From Galeruca laticollis (Eukaryota; Arthropoda; Insecta; Coleoptera; Chrysomelidae), in the NCBI GenBank assembly GCA_963921935.1, contig OY998180.1, positions 115,008,890-115,072,889 on the forward strand: a DNA stretch of 64,000 nucleotides, given 5' to 3'. The position numbers and the translations under genes are program-made. A model generated the notes under the pieces. It saw only the letters and a program-made list of their open reading frames with translations, was not told where the DNA came from and did not search any database. Shown here piece after piece: positions 44,816 through 54,782 of the stretch. Each line of letters opens with the position of its first letter. The stretch's first letter is position 1.

Positions 44816-47800
44816 GCATTTTCGGAATTCGCCGACACATTAGCCGCTCGGAACGACTCGGGTAATGCGAATCTCAGACTCGTAAAGTCCCGACGTATTG
44901 GACTGATGCGTCGGGGATTTATCTATGTAAAATACATGTGCGCATTGCCAAGTAAGTACGTGTATATTTTTGTTAAGTTTCTAGAACAGTAACAAGCTAT
45001 AGGTACTATTCAAGTAAATATAAAAATAAATATTAAAACTAATATAATAAAATGGATCCAGGGACATTACCAAATGTGCCTTACAAAGATACGTCATCCA
45101 ATACGATTAGGTTGCAAATAAGTGAGCAAAAAGATTTTGAGGTATGTAGATTTTGGTATTTTAAGGTTAAGTTTGTGTAATACGATATATTTGCCGAACT
45201 GTAAAATCAAAAACATAGGAAATATAAATATATTAATAGGAAAAATAATAATTATAATTTTTTATTTTTGAATTTGGAATATAGAATCTTATTACGTTGA
45301 AGAATGAACAGAATCATGAACTAATTGGTTTTTTGTTGTAGAAATGGTTGACTGAATTGGAAAATACTCAAAAAGTAACTTGGAGAGTTTCAAAAACGTT
45401 GAAGCTTGGTACTGAAAAGCCACGCATAATATTTAAAAGATTATATCACTGTCATTTTAACGTAAAGCAAAAACAGAAAAATGAAAATTCTAGAAAAAGG
45501 ATTTCTAGAAACATAAACTGTCCAGCAAAATTATCGGTAACTATAAAGCGATATAATCCAGACACAAAATCAAAAAACAATGATGTTTATATGCCAAAAT
45601 GGCCATGTGTTGTGGAATTTCGGGATGAACATAATCATAATTTAAATTCTACTGCAGCACTTAGAGAACGACCACTTGCCCTGGATGTAAAAAATCGTAT
45701 TATTGAGCTATTTGAGAAAGGTCACTCAGTAGCCTCTGCATATCACTCTTATATTTTATCAATGATGGAGGAACACGGTGACAACTATGAAAATATTGTT
45801 ATAGATAGACATTTTACTCCTACTAAAACAAATGTAGAATCTATATGGAAAAGCCAATTCAAAAAAAACTATGGCGAAAAGACTGGAGAAAATATGTTAC
45901 CTCATTTAGATAATATGCTTAGGATGTTAGGAGAAAAAAATGGTACTCTTTTTAAAATAATTCGAAAAGAAAACCATTATGCTGTGGCACTTTGTACACC
46001 AATCATGCAAAGAGTTGCAACACTTTCCTAGTCGTCAGAGATTATGTTTGTTGATTCCACAGGCAACTGTGATACGCAAAATCATAAGGTTTACTATTTT
46101 ATAATACAATATAAAACCTTTGGGCTGCATCCTTAGTAGCAGTCAAGAATCAAATGTATTCTTAGAAGCTGTGCGTGCTCTTCATGAAATTTTCCCATTA
46201 AAATAAAACCAAAGGTTATTCTTACTGATGACGATCTAGCTGAAAGGAATGCCTTAAAAAGGGTTTGGCCTGATTCTTGTTATTTATTGTGTACTTTCCA
46301 CGTTTTAAAAGCCTGTTGGAAATGGCTTAAATCAGGTAAGAACAAAATTTCTTCAAAGGACGTACAAAACTGCTACAAATATTTTCGAAATATTCTGGTA
46401 TCCCAAACATATGAAGACCTAGAAAATTCTTGTTTGGAATTTACTAAAAATTATAAATATGATAAATTCACAAAATACGTAAGTAATATGATGGAGAGAG
46501 CTGACACTTGGTGCCTTTTATATCGGCAACATTTACCACTAAGGGGAACTGACACCAACAATTACATAGAAGTCGTATTTAGACTGCTAAAAGATATACC
46601 CTTGGAAAGGACGAAAGCGTTTAATTTACCCCAACTTTGCGACTTTATTACTACCAACTTTGAATTTTATTATAAGCAACGAATTTTGGATATTTTGCTT
46701 AAACGAGCATCTAAGACCGTTATTAGTCGTTATTTGCCTGATGAAAAGAACATGACTGCTGAAAATATAGTTCAACTTAATGACTTTGAATATGATGTTA
46801 AAAGTGAAACCGATAGAAATGTCACCTACATCGTCGATTTACTAATTTTCAAGTGTACGTGTCCACAGGAATTTACCAGTAAACATTGTAAACACCAGGC
46901 AGCAGTTGTAAAAAAATTTAATATACATTCAGTTTTTAATACCTTATCATTGAATGTTAAATGCCATCTTTACCATATTGCCACCGGAAAGCAGGCAGGT
47001 ACACAACTATTTTCGCAAATTGAAAATGTTTCAATGGGCCAAAACACTACTAAAAATGTTTATATAAATTCAGTTTCTTCACAAAATTGTAATTTTGTTG
47101 AGTATTGTTGGTGATAAAGTGGATGACATTAAGTACGAAGATCATGATATTGCCGAAATTAAAAGAAAATGAGAACAATTAAAAAAAAATCATGGAATAT
47201 TTGGATAGAAGTCCATCAATATTATATCCTGCGATTAAAGAATTGTGATAAACATGCTAACTCATAGCAGACTTTATTATCTGGTTTGCATACAGCCTTA
47301 AATACAAAGGCGTAGTCTGTAAAAAGAAACGACAGCACGCTACACTAGAAAGAGGTAAAAACATAATTGTACAGCCTACATCAATTGGACGAAGAAAGAC
47401 GAAAATGACAGGAAAGAAAGCAATGTGTAGTGGAAGAAAATCTCAACAATTTAAAAAAAACAGTTAAAAAAGCACCCAATTCCTTGGCGATATGTGTTGA
47501 AAATAATGTGGGTTTAGGGGGGAATAAATCAAAAAAATGAAAATATTATCTTTTATTTTCCAAATTTTTTTTATTAATAAACGTTGCAACAGTTTTTTTT
47601 ATTTATTTTTGTGAATATGTACCTATGTACCTAAATATAGTGAGTTTTTTAGAATGGTAAATGTAAATAATATTCGCCCTGTGTAATTTACAAAAAAAAG
47701 CTCAGACGCGTCAAATTTTAAATTTAAAAGGGCATGTTGTTATAATAGAACGTTACTGTGACGTCATCACTACATATTTTTTTAATAAGATGGCCATTCA

Positions 47801-48052
47801 AATTTAAAATTTGACATGTCCCAGGTTTTTTAATAAAATTAGATAGGCAAATATTATTTACATTTTCCAATCTAATAAACCTCACTGTACATATACGTAC
47901 ATACCTATGCCTAAAAAATACTGACAAACTGACATTTAACGTTTTGTGAATCCACGACGCATTAGTCCAATACGTCGGGACTTTACAAGTCTGAGATTCG
48001 CATTACCCGAGTCGTTCCGAGAGGCTAATGTGTCGGCGAATTCCGAATATGC
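44816..48052 (+). mobile_element. Mutator-like element (MULE), 3,237 bp
   Basis: A perfect 9-bp direct repeat TAACCGGTG (44,807-44,815 and 48,053-48,061) flanks inverted repeats of ~120 bp that begin GCATTTTCGGAATTCGCCGA on the left. A 9-bp duplication is characteristic of Mutator. The interior holds one MULE transposase gene. It is inserted in the left terminal repeat of the mariner-like element. Confidence 0.95.
45052..47466 (+). pseudogene. MULE transposase with SWIM zinc finger, three breaks
   Basis: Exon 1, 45,052-45,141 (MDPGTLPNVPYKDTSSNTIR), ends at GTATGT. Exon 2 starts at 45,342 after TTTTTTGTTGTAG in the same phase. The N-terminal FLYWCH/FAR1-like zinc-binding region includes YHCHFNVK, NCPAKLSV and DEHNHNL. 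After a TAG at 46,029 come IMFVDSTGNCD (first Asp), LTDDDLAERNALKRVWPD (second, in a shifted frame), CTFHVLKACWKWLK, and the SWIM finger KCTCPQEFTSKHCKH (46,852-46,900). A basic C-terminal tail (IIVQPTSIGRRKTK) ends near 47,466. Breaks: one stop, shifts near 46,120 and 46,200, and stops after 47,112. Confidence 0.92.
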
Positions 48053-48057
48053 TAACC

Positions 48058-48136
48058 GGTGACGTCATAGGCATCGGTGACGTCATAGGCATCGGTGACG
48101 TCATAGGCATCGGTGACGTCATAGGCATCGGTGACG
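48058..48136. repeat. Four 18-bp tandem repeats, each with TGACGTCA
   Basis: GGTGACGTCATAGGCATC is repeated exactly four times (48,058-48,129), plus a partial fifth unit. Each copy holds the palindrome TGACGTCA, the consensus cAMP-response-type element. The matching site in the opposite terminal repeat (near 51,950-51,975) has only one GGTGACGTC. The array starts at the last bases of the MULE target duplication. Confidence 0.95.
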
Positions 48137-48539
48137 CCGCCAGGCAACTGAAACCAATAATATTAAATGGGACCTTGTGGCAAATAACACCTCGTTTCAA
48201 AGGTATTTAGAATACCTACTCAATCATACTAATTTTTTTGGATTTACGATGTTTTTGATGATTAAAATAAATAAACACTAAAATTTGAGATTCGCTTTTA
48301 ATTAATAAAGATTCAAAAATCCTGTCATGGTTAATTGTCAAAAAAGTTTAATTATTGTTTAACGAGATATTTAAGTATCTACATAAACAAAATGGTTCGT
48401 GCTTAATTATTATTGGTGAAAGTGGAAATAATTTTCATGCGGCGGAACGCATTTTTAATGAGAGATACACCGATTACCATATATCTAAAACTTATTTGAG
48501 AGAGCTTTTTCATAAGTTTCAACACACATATAGTGTTTA

Positions 48540-50964
48540 TGTTACCGTAAATACCCGAAATCCGTTAATACGCGTAATAACTAGTGAGAACCCGAAATAA
48601 CTAAGAGTATCGGTAAATTCGCGTTCTTACTAGTAAGAACGCGTAATTACTACGAGGTTTAGGAAAATACCGAATTAAAACTTTTATTCGGCTATTTACT
48701 GAAATTTTCAGTTAGAACGCGTTCTTTCTAAGCGTAAGTTAGTAACCACTGAGTGTTACTCGATCTTTGCAGGGATTGGCTACATTTCATCTCGCGATGT
48801 CTCGAAAGACATGGGAAGGTTCCCCCGCACCTTGCGCGGCTCCATAATACGTTATTATATCTGAAGTTGTTACTGTGTGTACCACGCCGTTTGCCGTTTG
48901 TTACTTTGATCGTTGTTCTTCGAAAAATGAATTCTTCGCTGATTGCCTGGAAAGAAAAATTTACGAATGATTTATTAAGTACGTGCAGTAAAGATCCCAA
49001 ATTATCGAAATATACTATTATGAATAAAGAAACTTACAAAAATCTACTTCAAGAAATTAAAGAAGCTAAACTCATAAAAAAGAAAACTACCCTACAGTAT
49101 CGTCATTCAAACCGTTTTGACATCATGGAATTAAGTGGCGTTCAGCATATTATAGCAAAATCCAAGAATGATGAAATATTATATTACCTCCCAATTGAAG
49201 AAATCTTTGATGTTATCGAAGCTGCTCACGTAGCAATTGGGCATGGTGGTCGGGACCGACTTCGAATAGAAACAGCAAGAAAATATGCAAATATTACTAC
49301 CAGAATGATAAATTTATTTCTGTCGATGTGCGAGGTCTGCAACAGTAATAAATCTAAGAAGAAAAGGAGATTGGTTTCTAAACCAATTTTACACAATGAA
49401 TTAAACAGCCGATGCCAAGTAGATCTGATCGATATGCAGAGCCAATCAGATGGAGAATATAAATTCATAATGGTTTATCAAGATCATTTAACCAAGTTCA
49501 TTTTGTTAAGAGCTTTAACATCTAAACGAGCTGAAGAAATCGCATACAAATTGAACGAAATATTTTTGACTTTTGGAGCGCCGTGCATATTACACACAGT
49601 GATAACGGTCGAGAATTTGCGAACTGTGTTATAACCGAATTTAAATCCTTATGGCCAGAACTTAAGATCGTTCACGGAAAGCCACGACACATCCAGAGTC
49701 AGGGATCAGTCGAAAGGGCCAATCAAGATGTTGAAAATATGATTGCTTCATGGATGTCCGATAATAAAACTGTAAATTGGTCAGAAGGTCTACCATTTGT
49801 ACAATTTATTCAGGCATAAGGCAAACTCCATATAAGGCCGTGTTTGGCATCGAACCTAAAGTTGGATTAACTACATCGTCTTTGCCTCCTGAGGTTATTT
49901 CATCTTTAGAGCGGGAAGAGGATTTAGAAAAAGTCGTTAATGATGTTACCACGATGAGAGAAGAAACTCGAAGAGAAGATTCAAATTCAGAAGACGGCAT
50001 TGCTGAAAAAGATCCAGAAGAAGATCCAGAACAAGAACGCTTTTGCAACAAATGTGGTGCTATTTTACCGACTAACATTGATCGTGACTTCTGTTTGAAT
50101 TGTAAAACAGAAGACAATATAAAAGCAGTAAGGTCAGCAGCAAGCCAATCGCTAATTCATCAGGCAAAAAAGATGAAAAGCTACAGTGATAAAACACATC
50201 CACCTGCAAACGTTGGCGATAATGTTACGGTACTTATTCCTGATGTGGATAAAGCAAAAGGTGCTTTCAGAAATATAATAGCTGTTGTGTTACTGAAGAC
50301 CGACGACAACATGTACCAGTTAGGTACAAAAGATGGAGTCATAAATCATTTGTATACCAGATCCGAACTTGATATTTGCAAGCAAAAATTTATTGACATT
50401 GATTTAATTTAAGGAAAGATAAACAAATTTCTTTACGTCAAGCAGCTTCATCTAATTTTGGTTCTAGCCAGGGTTTTTATGTGCAAATGCACTAAAAATT
50501 GTAAAAGTAAATTATGCAAATGCAAAAAAAATAATTTTCTATGCAATTCAAAATGCCATAATAGTACCTCTTGCAATAATAAATAAGCTAAGTTATATTG
50601 TTCACTTTTGTTTGTATTTCGCTTGTTCTATGTTTCATTTGTTCTGTAAATTTTTTTTTGTGCAATAAATTAACTGAAACCAACCGCACTTTATTCTCTA
50701 ACAGATACTTACCTACAATATTAATTTTAGGCATTCATAAATTTTAAAATTCGGTTATTTACTATTATGTGCTTAGAAAGAACGCGTTCTAACTGAAAAT
50801 TTCAGTAAATAGCCGAATAAAAGTTTTAATTCGGTATTTTCCTAGACCTCGTAGTAATTACGCGTTCTTACTAGTAAGAACGCGAAATTATCGACATTCC
50901 TAGTTATTTCGGGTTCTTACTAGTTATTACGCGTATTAACGGATTTCGGGTATTCACGGTAACA
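48540..50964 (+). mobile_element. Ginger DNA transposon, 2,425 bp
   Basis: Inverted repeats of ~200 bp start TGTTACCGTAAATACCCGAA at 48,540 and end with the inverted copy at 50,964. A 4-bp direct repeat TTTA (48,536-48,539 and 50,965-50,968) flanks it. It carries an integrase-like gene resembling Gypsy integrase but no LTRs, the definition of Ginger. Removal with one TTTA restores the mariner frame. Confidence 0.92.
48927..50586 (+). pseudogene. Ginger transposase (integrase-like, KRBA2-related), frameshifted
   Basis: ATG at 48,927 starts MNSSLIAWKEKFTNDLLS. A His/Cys zinc-binding region is visible (AAHVAIGHGGRDRL, then MCEVCNSNK). DDE motifs are CQVDLIDMQ (Asp), SDNGREFANC (Asp) and QSQGSVERANQDVE (Glu). 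A zinc-ribbon-like CNKCGAILP with CLNC follows at 50,045-50,105, then a chromo/SH3-like NVGDNVTVLIPDVD region. After a stop at 50,412 and a frame change, a Cys-rich end (CKCTKNCKSKLCKCKKN, CNSKCHNSTSCNNK) runs to 50,586. Frameshifts lie near 49,590 and 49,805. The enzyme family pastes DNA by an integrase mechanism. Confidence 0.92.
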
Positions 50965-52159
50965 TTTATAATGCCAAACGATCGGGTCGACCAAATATTG
51001 GTACTAATAAACAAAATGATATAGTTGCAGAAATTGTAGTAAACCCTTCTTTTTCCACAGTCCAAGTAGCGTCTACCCGTGGAGTCAGTCATAATACAGT
51101 ACACAGGGTGTATATACCAATTAAAAACGGTGCATAAAGTTTCAGATGACGACCCCGACCGAAGGGTGCAATTCTGTGAATTCTGTAATACTAAAATTCT
51201 CCAACAGTCAGACTATGTAAGGACAATTTGTTTTAGCGACGAAAGTACTTTCTTCCTTAATGGAAATGTTAATACTCAAAATGTGAGGTATTGGAGTGAC
51301 ATAAATCCTCACATGTTTCGTGAAAAACATACACAGTTCCCATTAAAAGTAAATGTATGGGCAGGTATTTTGGGAAACCATATTGTCGGGCCTCTTTTTT
51401 TGAACTCTATTTTGACCGGTGAAGTATATTTCGAGATGTTAGAAAACGCAATTGAACCGTTAATGCTTCAAATTTTGGATGATGATCCAGATGAATTTGG
51501 TAACTTGGAAATTACGTTCCAACGGTACTCTTGCACACTAATACTTTGCAGTAAAACTTTATCTAGATGAGGAATATCCTGGTAGATGGATTGGACGACG
51601 CGGTCCAATAGAATGGCCAGCTCGGTCACCGAACCACCTTTTTTTCTGTGGGGATACCTTAAATCTAAGGTTTACGTTAGAGCTCCTGACAGTTTTGACG
51701 TTTTAAAACAACGAATTGTTGAAGAATGTAGGGCTGTTGGAGCACATTTTGAACAATTATTATAAGAACTTGTTCTTAAATATTTATTAATTAAAAGCGA
51801 AACCCAAACTTTAGTGTTTATTTATTTTAACCATCAAAAACATCGTAAATCCAAAAAAATTGGTATGATTGAATAGGAATTCTAAATACCTTTTAAACGA
51901 GGTGTCACTTGCCATAAGGTCCCATTTAGTATTATTGGTTTCAATTGCCTGGCGACGTCACCGATGCTCACTACCTTACCACTAGTAGAGAAGCTTACAA
52001 TAGTTCATTTTTACGCTCCAAATTTCATCAGTCTAAGTATCATCGTTCAAAATAAAAGAGGGTGGAGGGGAGTTTGGAGAAGCACTGTATAAGTATGTAC
52101 AAAAGAGGAAGGCCGCATAGACTTGTTTTTATATAAGGGAACTCGCAACAAACGAATCA

Positions 52160-52310
52160 CAATCAAATAACACAATTTTCAAGTGTACAACAAAATAAAA
52201 AGATCACCACTCCACTCCAGTCTCCCTATTCTGCTGATTCACCTGATGTCTCAACGGATGGATCCATTGTGGATTTTCTTACTGACTATCAAGGCCAGAT
52301 AGAAAATTAA
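52160..52310 (+). pseudogene. C-terminal remnant of the Harbinger Myb/MADF-like partner gene
   Basis: The frame reads SVQQNKKITTPLQSPYSADS and DGSIVDFLTDYQGQIEN to a TAA at 52,308. Ser/Thr-rich tails ending in a short acidic-hydrophobic motif occur in Harbinger accessory proteins. The DNA-binding part is gone, cut off by the mariner-like insertion or an older deletion. The assignment rests mainly on position. Confidence 0.45.
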
Positions 52311-52448
52311 TGTTTATAATAAACAATATATATTATTGTTTTGTATTAAATACATGTAAATCAATACAGATGACGTTACTATCACTTTTTTTTACCTTAA
52401 TGCATACCGTTCTTTTGATGGTATGCTCCTACGCAGCTTAGTATGCTT

Positions 52449-52703
52449 CTAGGTTATTTCACATTTCAAAATATTATGAAGTTCTTCAAACGATTTCATC
52501 GACATTCGATAATTAAGAAACCTTATTCGATTTTGTAGTAAATCTTGGTGAAGTACGTTATAAATTCCTTTAGTTTCCCTTAATTCTACTATAGGATGAA
52601 CCCACACAGTTCGTCTCCTTTTAATTTTTTTATTTTTGTATAAAATATGCCACATCATAACGCACTCTTCAATGTCCATTTTATGAAAAGCACCGTACAG
52701 CAC
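52449..52703 (-). pseudogene. HARBI1-like transposase N-terminus (copy 2)
   Basis: MLYGAFHKMDIEECVMMWHI, then RRRTVWVHPIVELRETKGIY and NYRMSMKSFEELHNILKCEI. The W-V-H-P motif and the following F-E-E-L helix are typical of the start of HARBI1-type transposases. The frame stops at 52,449 and no DDE core follows. Confidence 0.8.
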
Positions 52704-52902
52704 TGATATTGTACTGATAAAATTTATTTACAAAACTATATTGTAACAAAAGAATCTTGACTGTATCTGGCCTAAATTCAGTATCTCGCATACAGTATCT
52801 CGGATACAGTATCCTAATCTGAAAATGCTCTTACCGCATGTATTTTCTGTATCTGGGATACGAGTATCTCGGATACAGTATCCTAGTCTGAAAGGGCACT
52901 TA

Positions 52903-53689
52903 GGTACGTCGCTAAGAGAACTGGAAAAAAGATGCACTAAAAATAAATAAAGAAATTATGTATAATTAAAAATAATGATAGCAACGAATTTTGAAGCAAT
53001 TTCTATAATGTTGACCTACACACAATTTTGATGATTATCCGTTGAAATAAAAATTTCGCTTACAACCGCATGGGTTGACGCGAAAAATTATTTTCTGGCA
53101 TCAAAAATTAGGCACAAGAAAAACTACGATAAACATTTTGTAAAAATGCACTATAATATAGGCGATATGGAACATTTAGAAAATAAGCAGAGAGAAAATA
53201 AGTTGAATCCTTCATTTAAAGACAAAAATGTAGTTATCGAAGTGAACAATAAGAGCATAAAAATTCATAAAAACAGGGTGTAACCGTATTTTAGTCAATA
53301 AAAGTTAAAAAAAATGTTTTACAAAATATTTGGTTTCTTTTTCCCGGAAGGTGTAATAGAAACATCCCGTATATCATATTCTGGTTAATAAATAGATGAT
53401 TAGGTCAATATAATAAAAATTGTTCTATTTGTTTTTAATTGTAGCAACGTTATTTAAGTATATACGTGAGTATAACACATATAACATGTTTATTTTAGAT
53501 TAGCTAGCATATTTCATAATCATGTCGCGCGATGTTCCATCCCATGTAGAAATTAAGATTCATTCATTATGTAACTCTTATCTTGAGAAACCTTCTTATA
53601 TAACTAATTGGTTTCCTTTCTGGTATGTAACCTGAATCGTGGCTGAACATTACAACGTATAAGAAAGTTTAGTTTGGACTATTTTCATA
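52903..53689. other. No supported gene
   Basis: AT-rich. A 38-codon frame at 53,168 (MEHLENKQRENKLNPSFKDK) is open but unrecognised and too short to claim. Confidence 0.4.
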
Positions 53690-54350
53690 CCGACCTCAGT
53701 TGATGTTACCTTTATCTCTGAAGCATCGAAGAAATCGACTCAGTAGTGCCAAGAACGGCTAGTCGAGAATCAGGAATGGAAGCTATCATCTTCAGTGATC
53801 AATCCTGGTTCTGCCCAGACATGCATGATCAGGGTTGGCAACTACAGGTTTTTTGAACCTAGGTTTTTTAACAAACCTACTTATTAAAATATGGCCATTG
53901 TAGGTTTTTAGGTTTTTCTCTATTTTCTTTTAAGATACTGAATAAAAGCTTCCTGTTACATCCATCTTTTACTAAAATCAAAAATTACCCACCCGAGAAG
54001 GAAGTTCCTAGTTTAAATTTCATTCAAATCATAAATATTAAAGGTACAGACACAGACAGTTATAGGATGCTGCAGGACTGGGGATTTACCAATTGATGTT
54101 GATTTACATATATAATATCAATGTTTTGCTTAAAATGTGATTCTTTTAAACCTAAAAAACCTTAAAAACCATAAAAAACCTGAAAAACCTAAAAAGCCAA
54201 ATATATATCTTTAGTTCTTAGGTTTTCTCCAACCATGTGCATGATGGTCGAGCAAGAGTGCGACGAAGTCGAGGCGAACTCCGAAACCCTCAATTTTTGG
54301 TGATACTGCAGTACTCGCTTCCAAACGCCATTTTGTGGCATCAAACGTAA
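53690..54350 (+). pseudogene. Tc1-like transposase fragment, split by a MITE
   Basis: LPLSLKHRRNRL near 53,710-53,745, then in other frames AIIFSDQSWFCPDMHD (first catalytic Asp replaced in context: S-D-Q-S) and, directly after the inserted MITE, GRARVRRSRGELRNPQFL. This is the middle of a Tc1 transposase. Two frame changes precede the MITE. The coding signal fades near 54,350 and neither the second Asp nor the Glu/Asp motif is seen. Confidence 0.8.
53830..54237. mobile_element. hAT-type MITE, 408 bp
   Basis: It starts CAGGGTTGGCAACTACAGG and ends CTCCAACCATG, giving imperfect terminal repeats (CAGGGTTGG versus CATGGTTGG). An exact 8-bp direct repeat TGCATGAT (53,822-53,829 and 54,238-54,245) flanks it, the hAT duplication length. 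The interior is built from AGGTTTTT / AAAAACCT motifs, and no gene is present. Removal restores the Tc1 frame. Confidence 0.88.
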
Positions 54351-54671
54351 AAATATGTAACTGTCATTTGTCCTTACTAAAGCTTAAACGTTTGCAGTAT
54401 TGTAGGGTGTATTTGAACTTTTGGTAATACACCTATTTTATAATTTTAAAGGTTGGTTCGATTATGGCAGTAATGGGCTGCTGTCGTGCAATCGAATTAT
54501 ATTGACGCAATGTCTCCATGCTGGTATAAAAGTAACCTGAATAATTTGATCAGAATCAGATTGGTAAATATTTTCATTTTTAAGACAATCTTATACATTT
54601 AACATAACTTTTTGGGTTTGTTTGTGCATGTCTTTGTAGTTAAGTTCATACGTGATAATATTCTCACTTAC

Positions 54672-54782
54672 CTGTGCAACTTCATTATTACGTTGTGCAA
54701 TTTCATTTTCCCATGGTCTAAGAAAGCCATACATTCCAACAAAACACAAAAGAACTAACAAACTATAATATATCATTCGGCC
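54672..54782 (-). other. Candidate internal exon of an unidentified gene (37 codons)
   Basis: On the minus strand, a CTTTTAG acceptor is followed by a 111-base open stretch ending exactly at CAG|GTAAGTGAG. The exon is phase 0 at both ends. It would encode a hydrophobic segment (MIYYSLLVLLCFVGMYGFL) followed by a charged segment (RPWENEIAQRNNEVAQ), like a membrane anchor plus a helix. I do not recognise the protein and found no partner exons. Confidence 0.35.

Larger units (their letters stand above)
48355..51765 (+). pseudogene. Mariner-like transposase, split by Ginger
   Basis: The N-terminal helix-turn-helix is at 48,390-48,535 (SGNNFHAAERIFNERYTDYH, then TYLRELFHKFQHTYSV). It resumes at 50,969 with KRSGRPNIGTNKQNDIVAEI and TVQVASTRGVSHNTVHRV. 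A stop and shift near 51,135 lead to ICFSDESTFFLNGNVNTQNV (first Asp), LKVNVWAGILGNHIVGPLFL and, in shifting frames, RWIGRRGPIEWPARSP near 51,580-51,625, then LWGYLKSKVYVRAPDSFDVL. The region around the second Asp is degenerate. The enzyme would mobilise the surrounding TA-flanked element. Confidence 0.88.
44698..52087 (+). mobile_element. Mariner-like element with long TIRs (contains MULE and Ginger)
   Basis: The left end CAGTACTTCTC (44,698) and the right end GAGAAGCACTG (52,087) are flanked by TA. Inverted similarity continues for several hundred bases once the MULE is discounted, for example GATACTTAGACTGATGAAAT at the left and the block around AACCAATAATATTAAATGGG at 48,152 versus its inverted partner near 51,925. 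Its own transposase is split by the Ginger element. Without insertions it would be ~1.7 kb. Confidence 0.88.
44088..52899. mobile_element. Harbinger-type element, copy 2 (outer shell of a nest)
   Basis: The left end GAGCCCTTTCAGACTTGG (44,088) and the right end inverted, ending AGTCTGAAAGGGCAC (52,899), extend for ~65 bases of inverted similarity. TTA lies outside on both sides (44,085-44,087 and 52,900-52,902), the preferred Harbinger target. A second inner copy of the terminal motif occurs at 44,283 (GAACCTTTTCAGACTTG) and near 52,832. It retains the two Harbinger genes as remnants. 7.4 kb of its length is a later insertion. Confidence 0.82.

Noticed and set aside
48003..48200. Frames with PMPMTS or GDVIGI repeats on both strands
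   Set aside because: Produced by the 18-bp tandem repeat; a repeat length divisible by three keeps all frames open.
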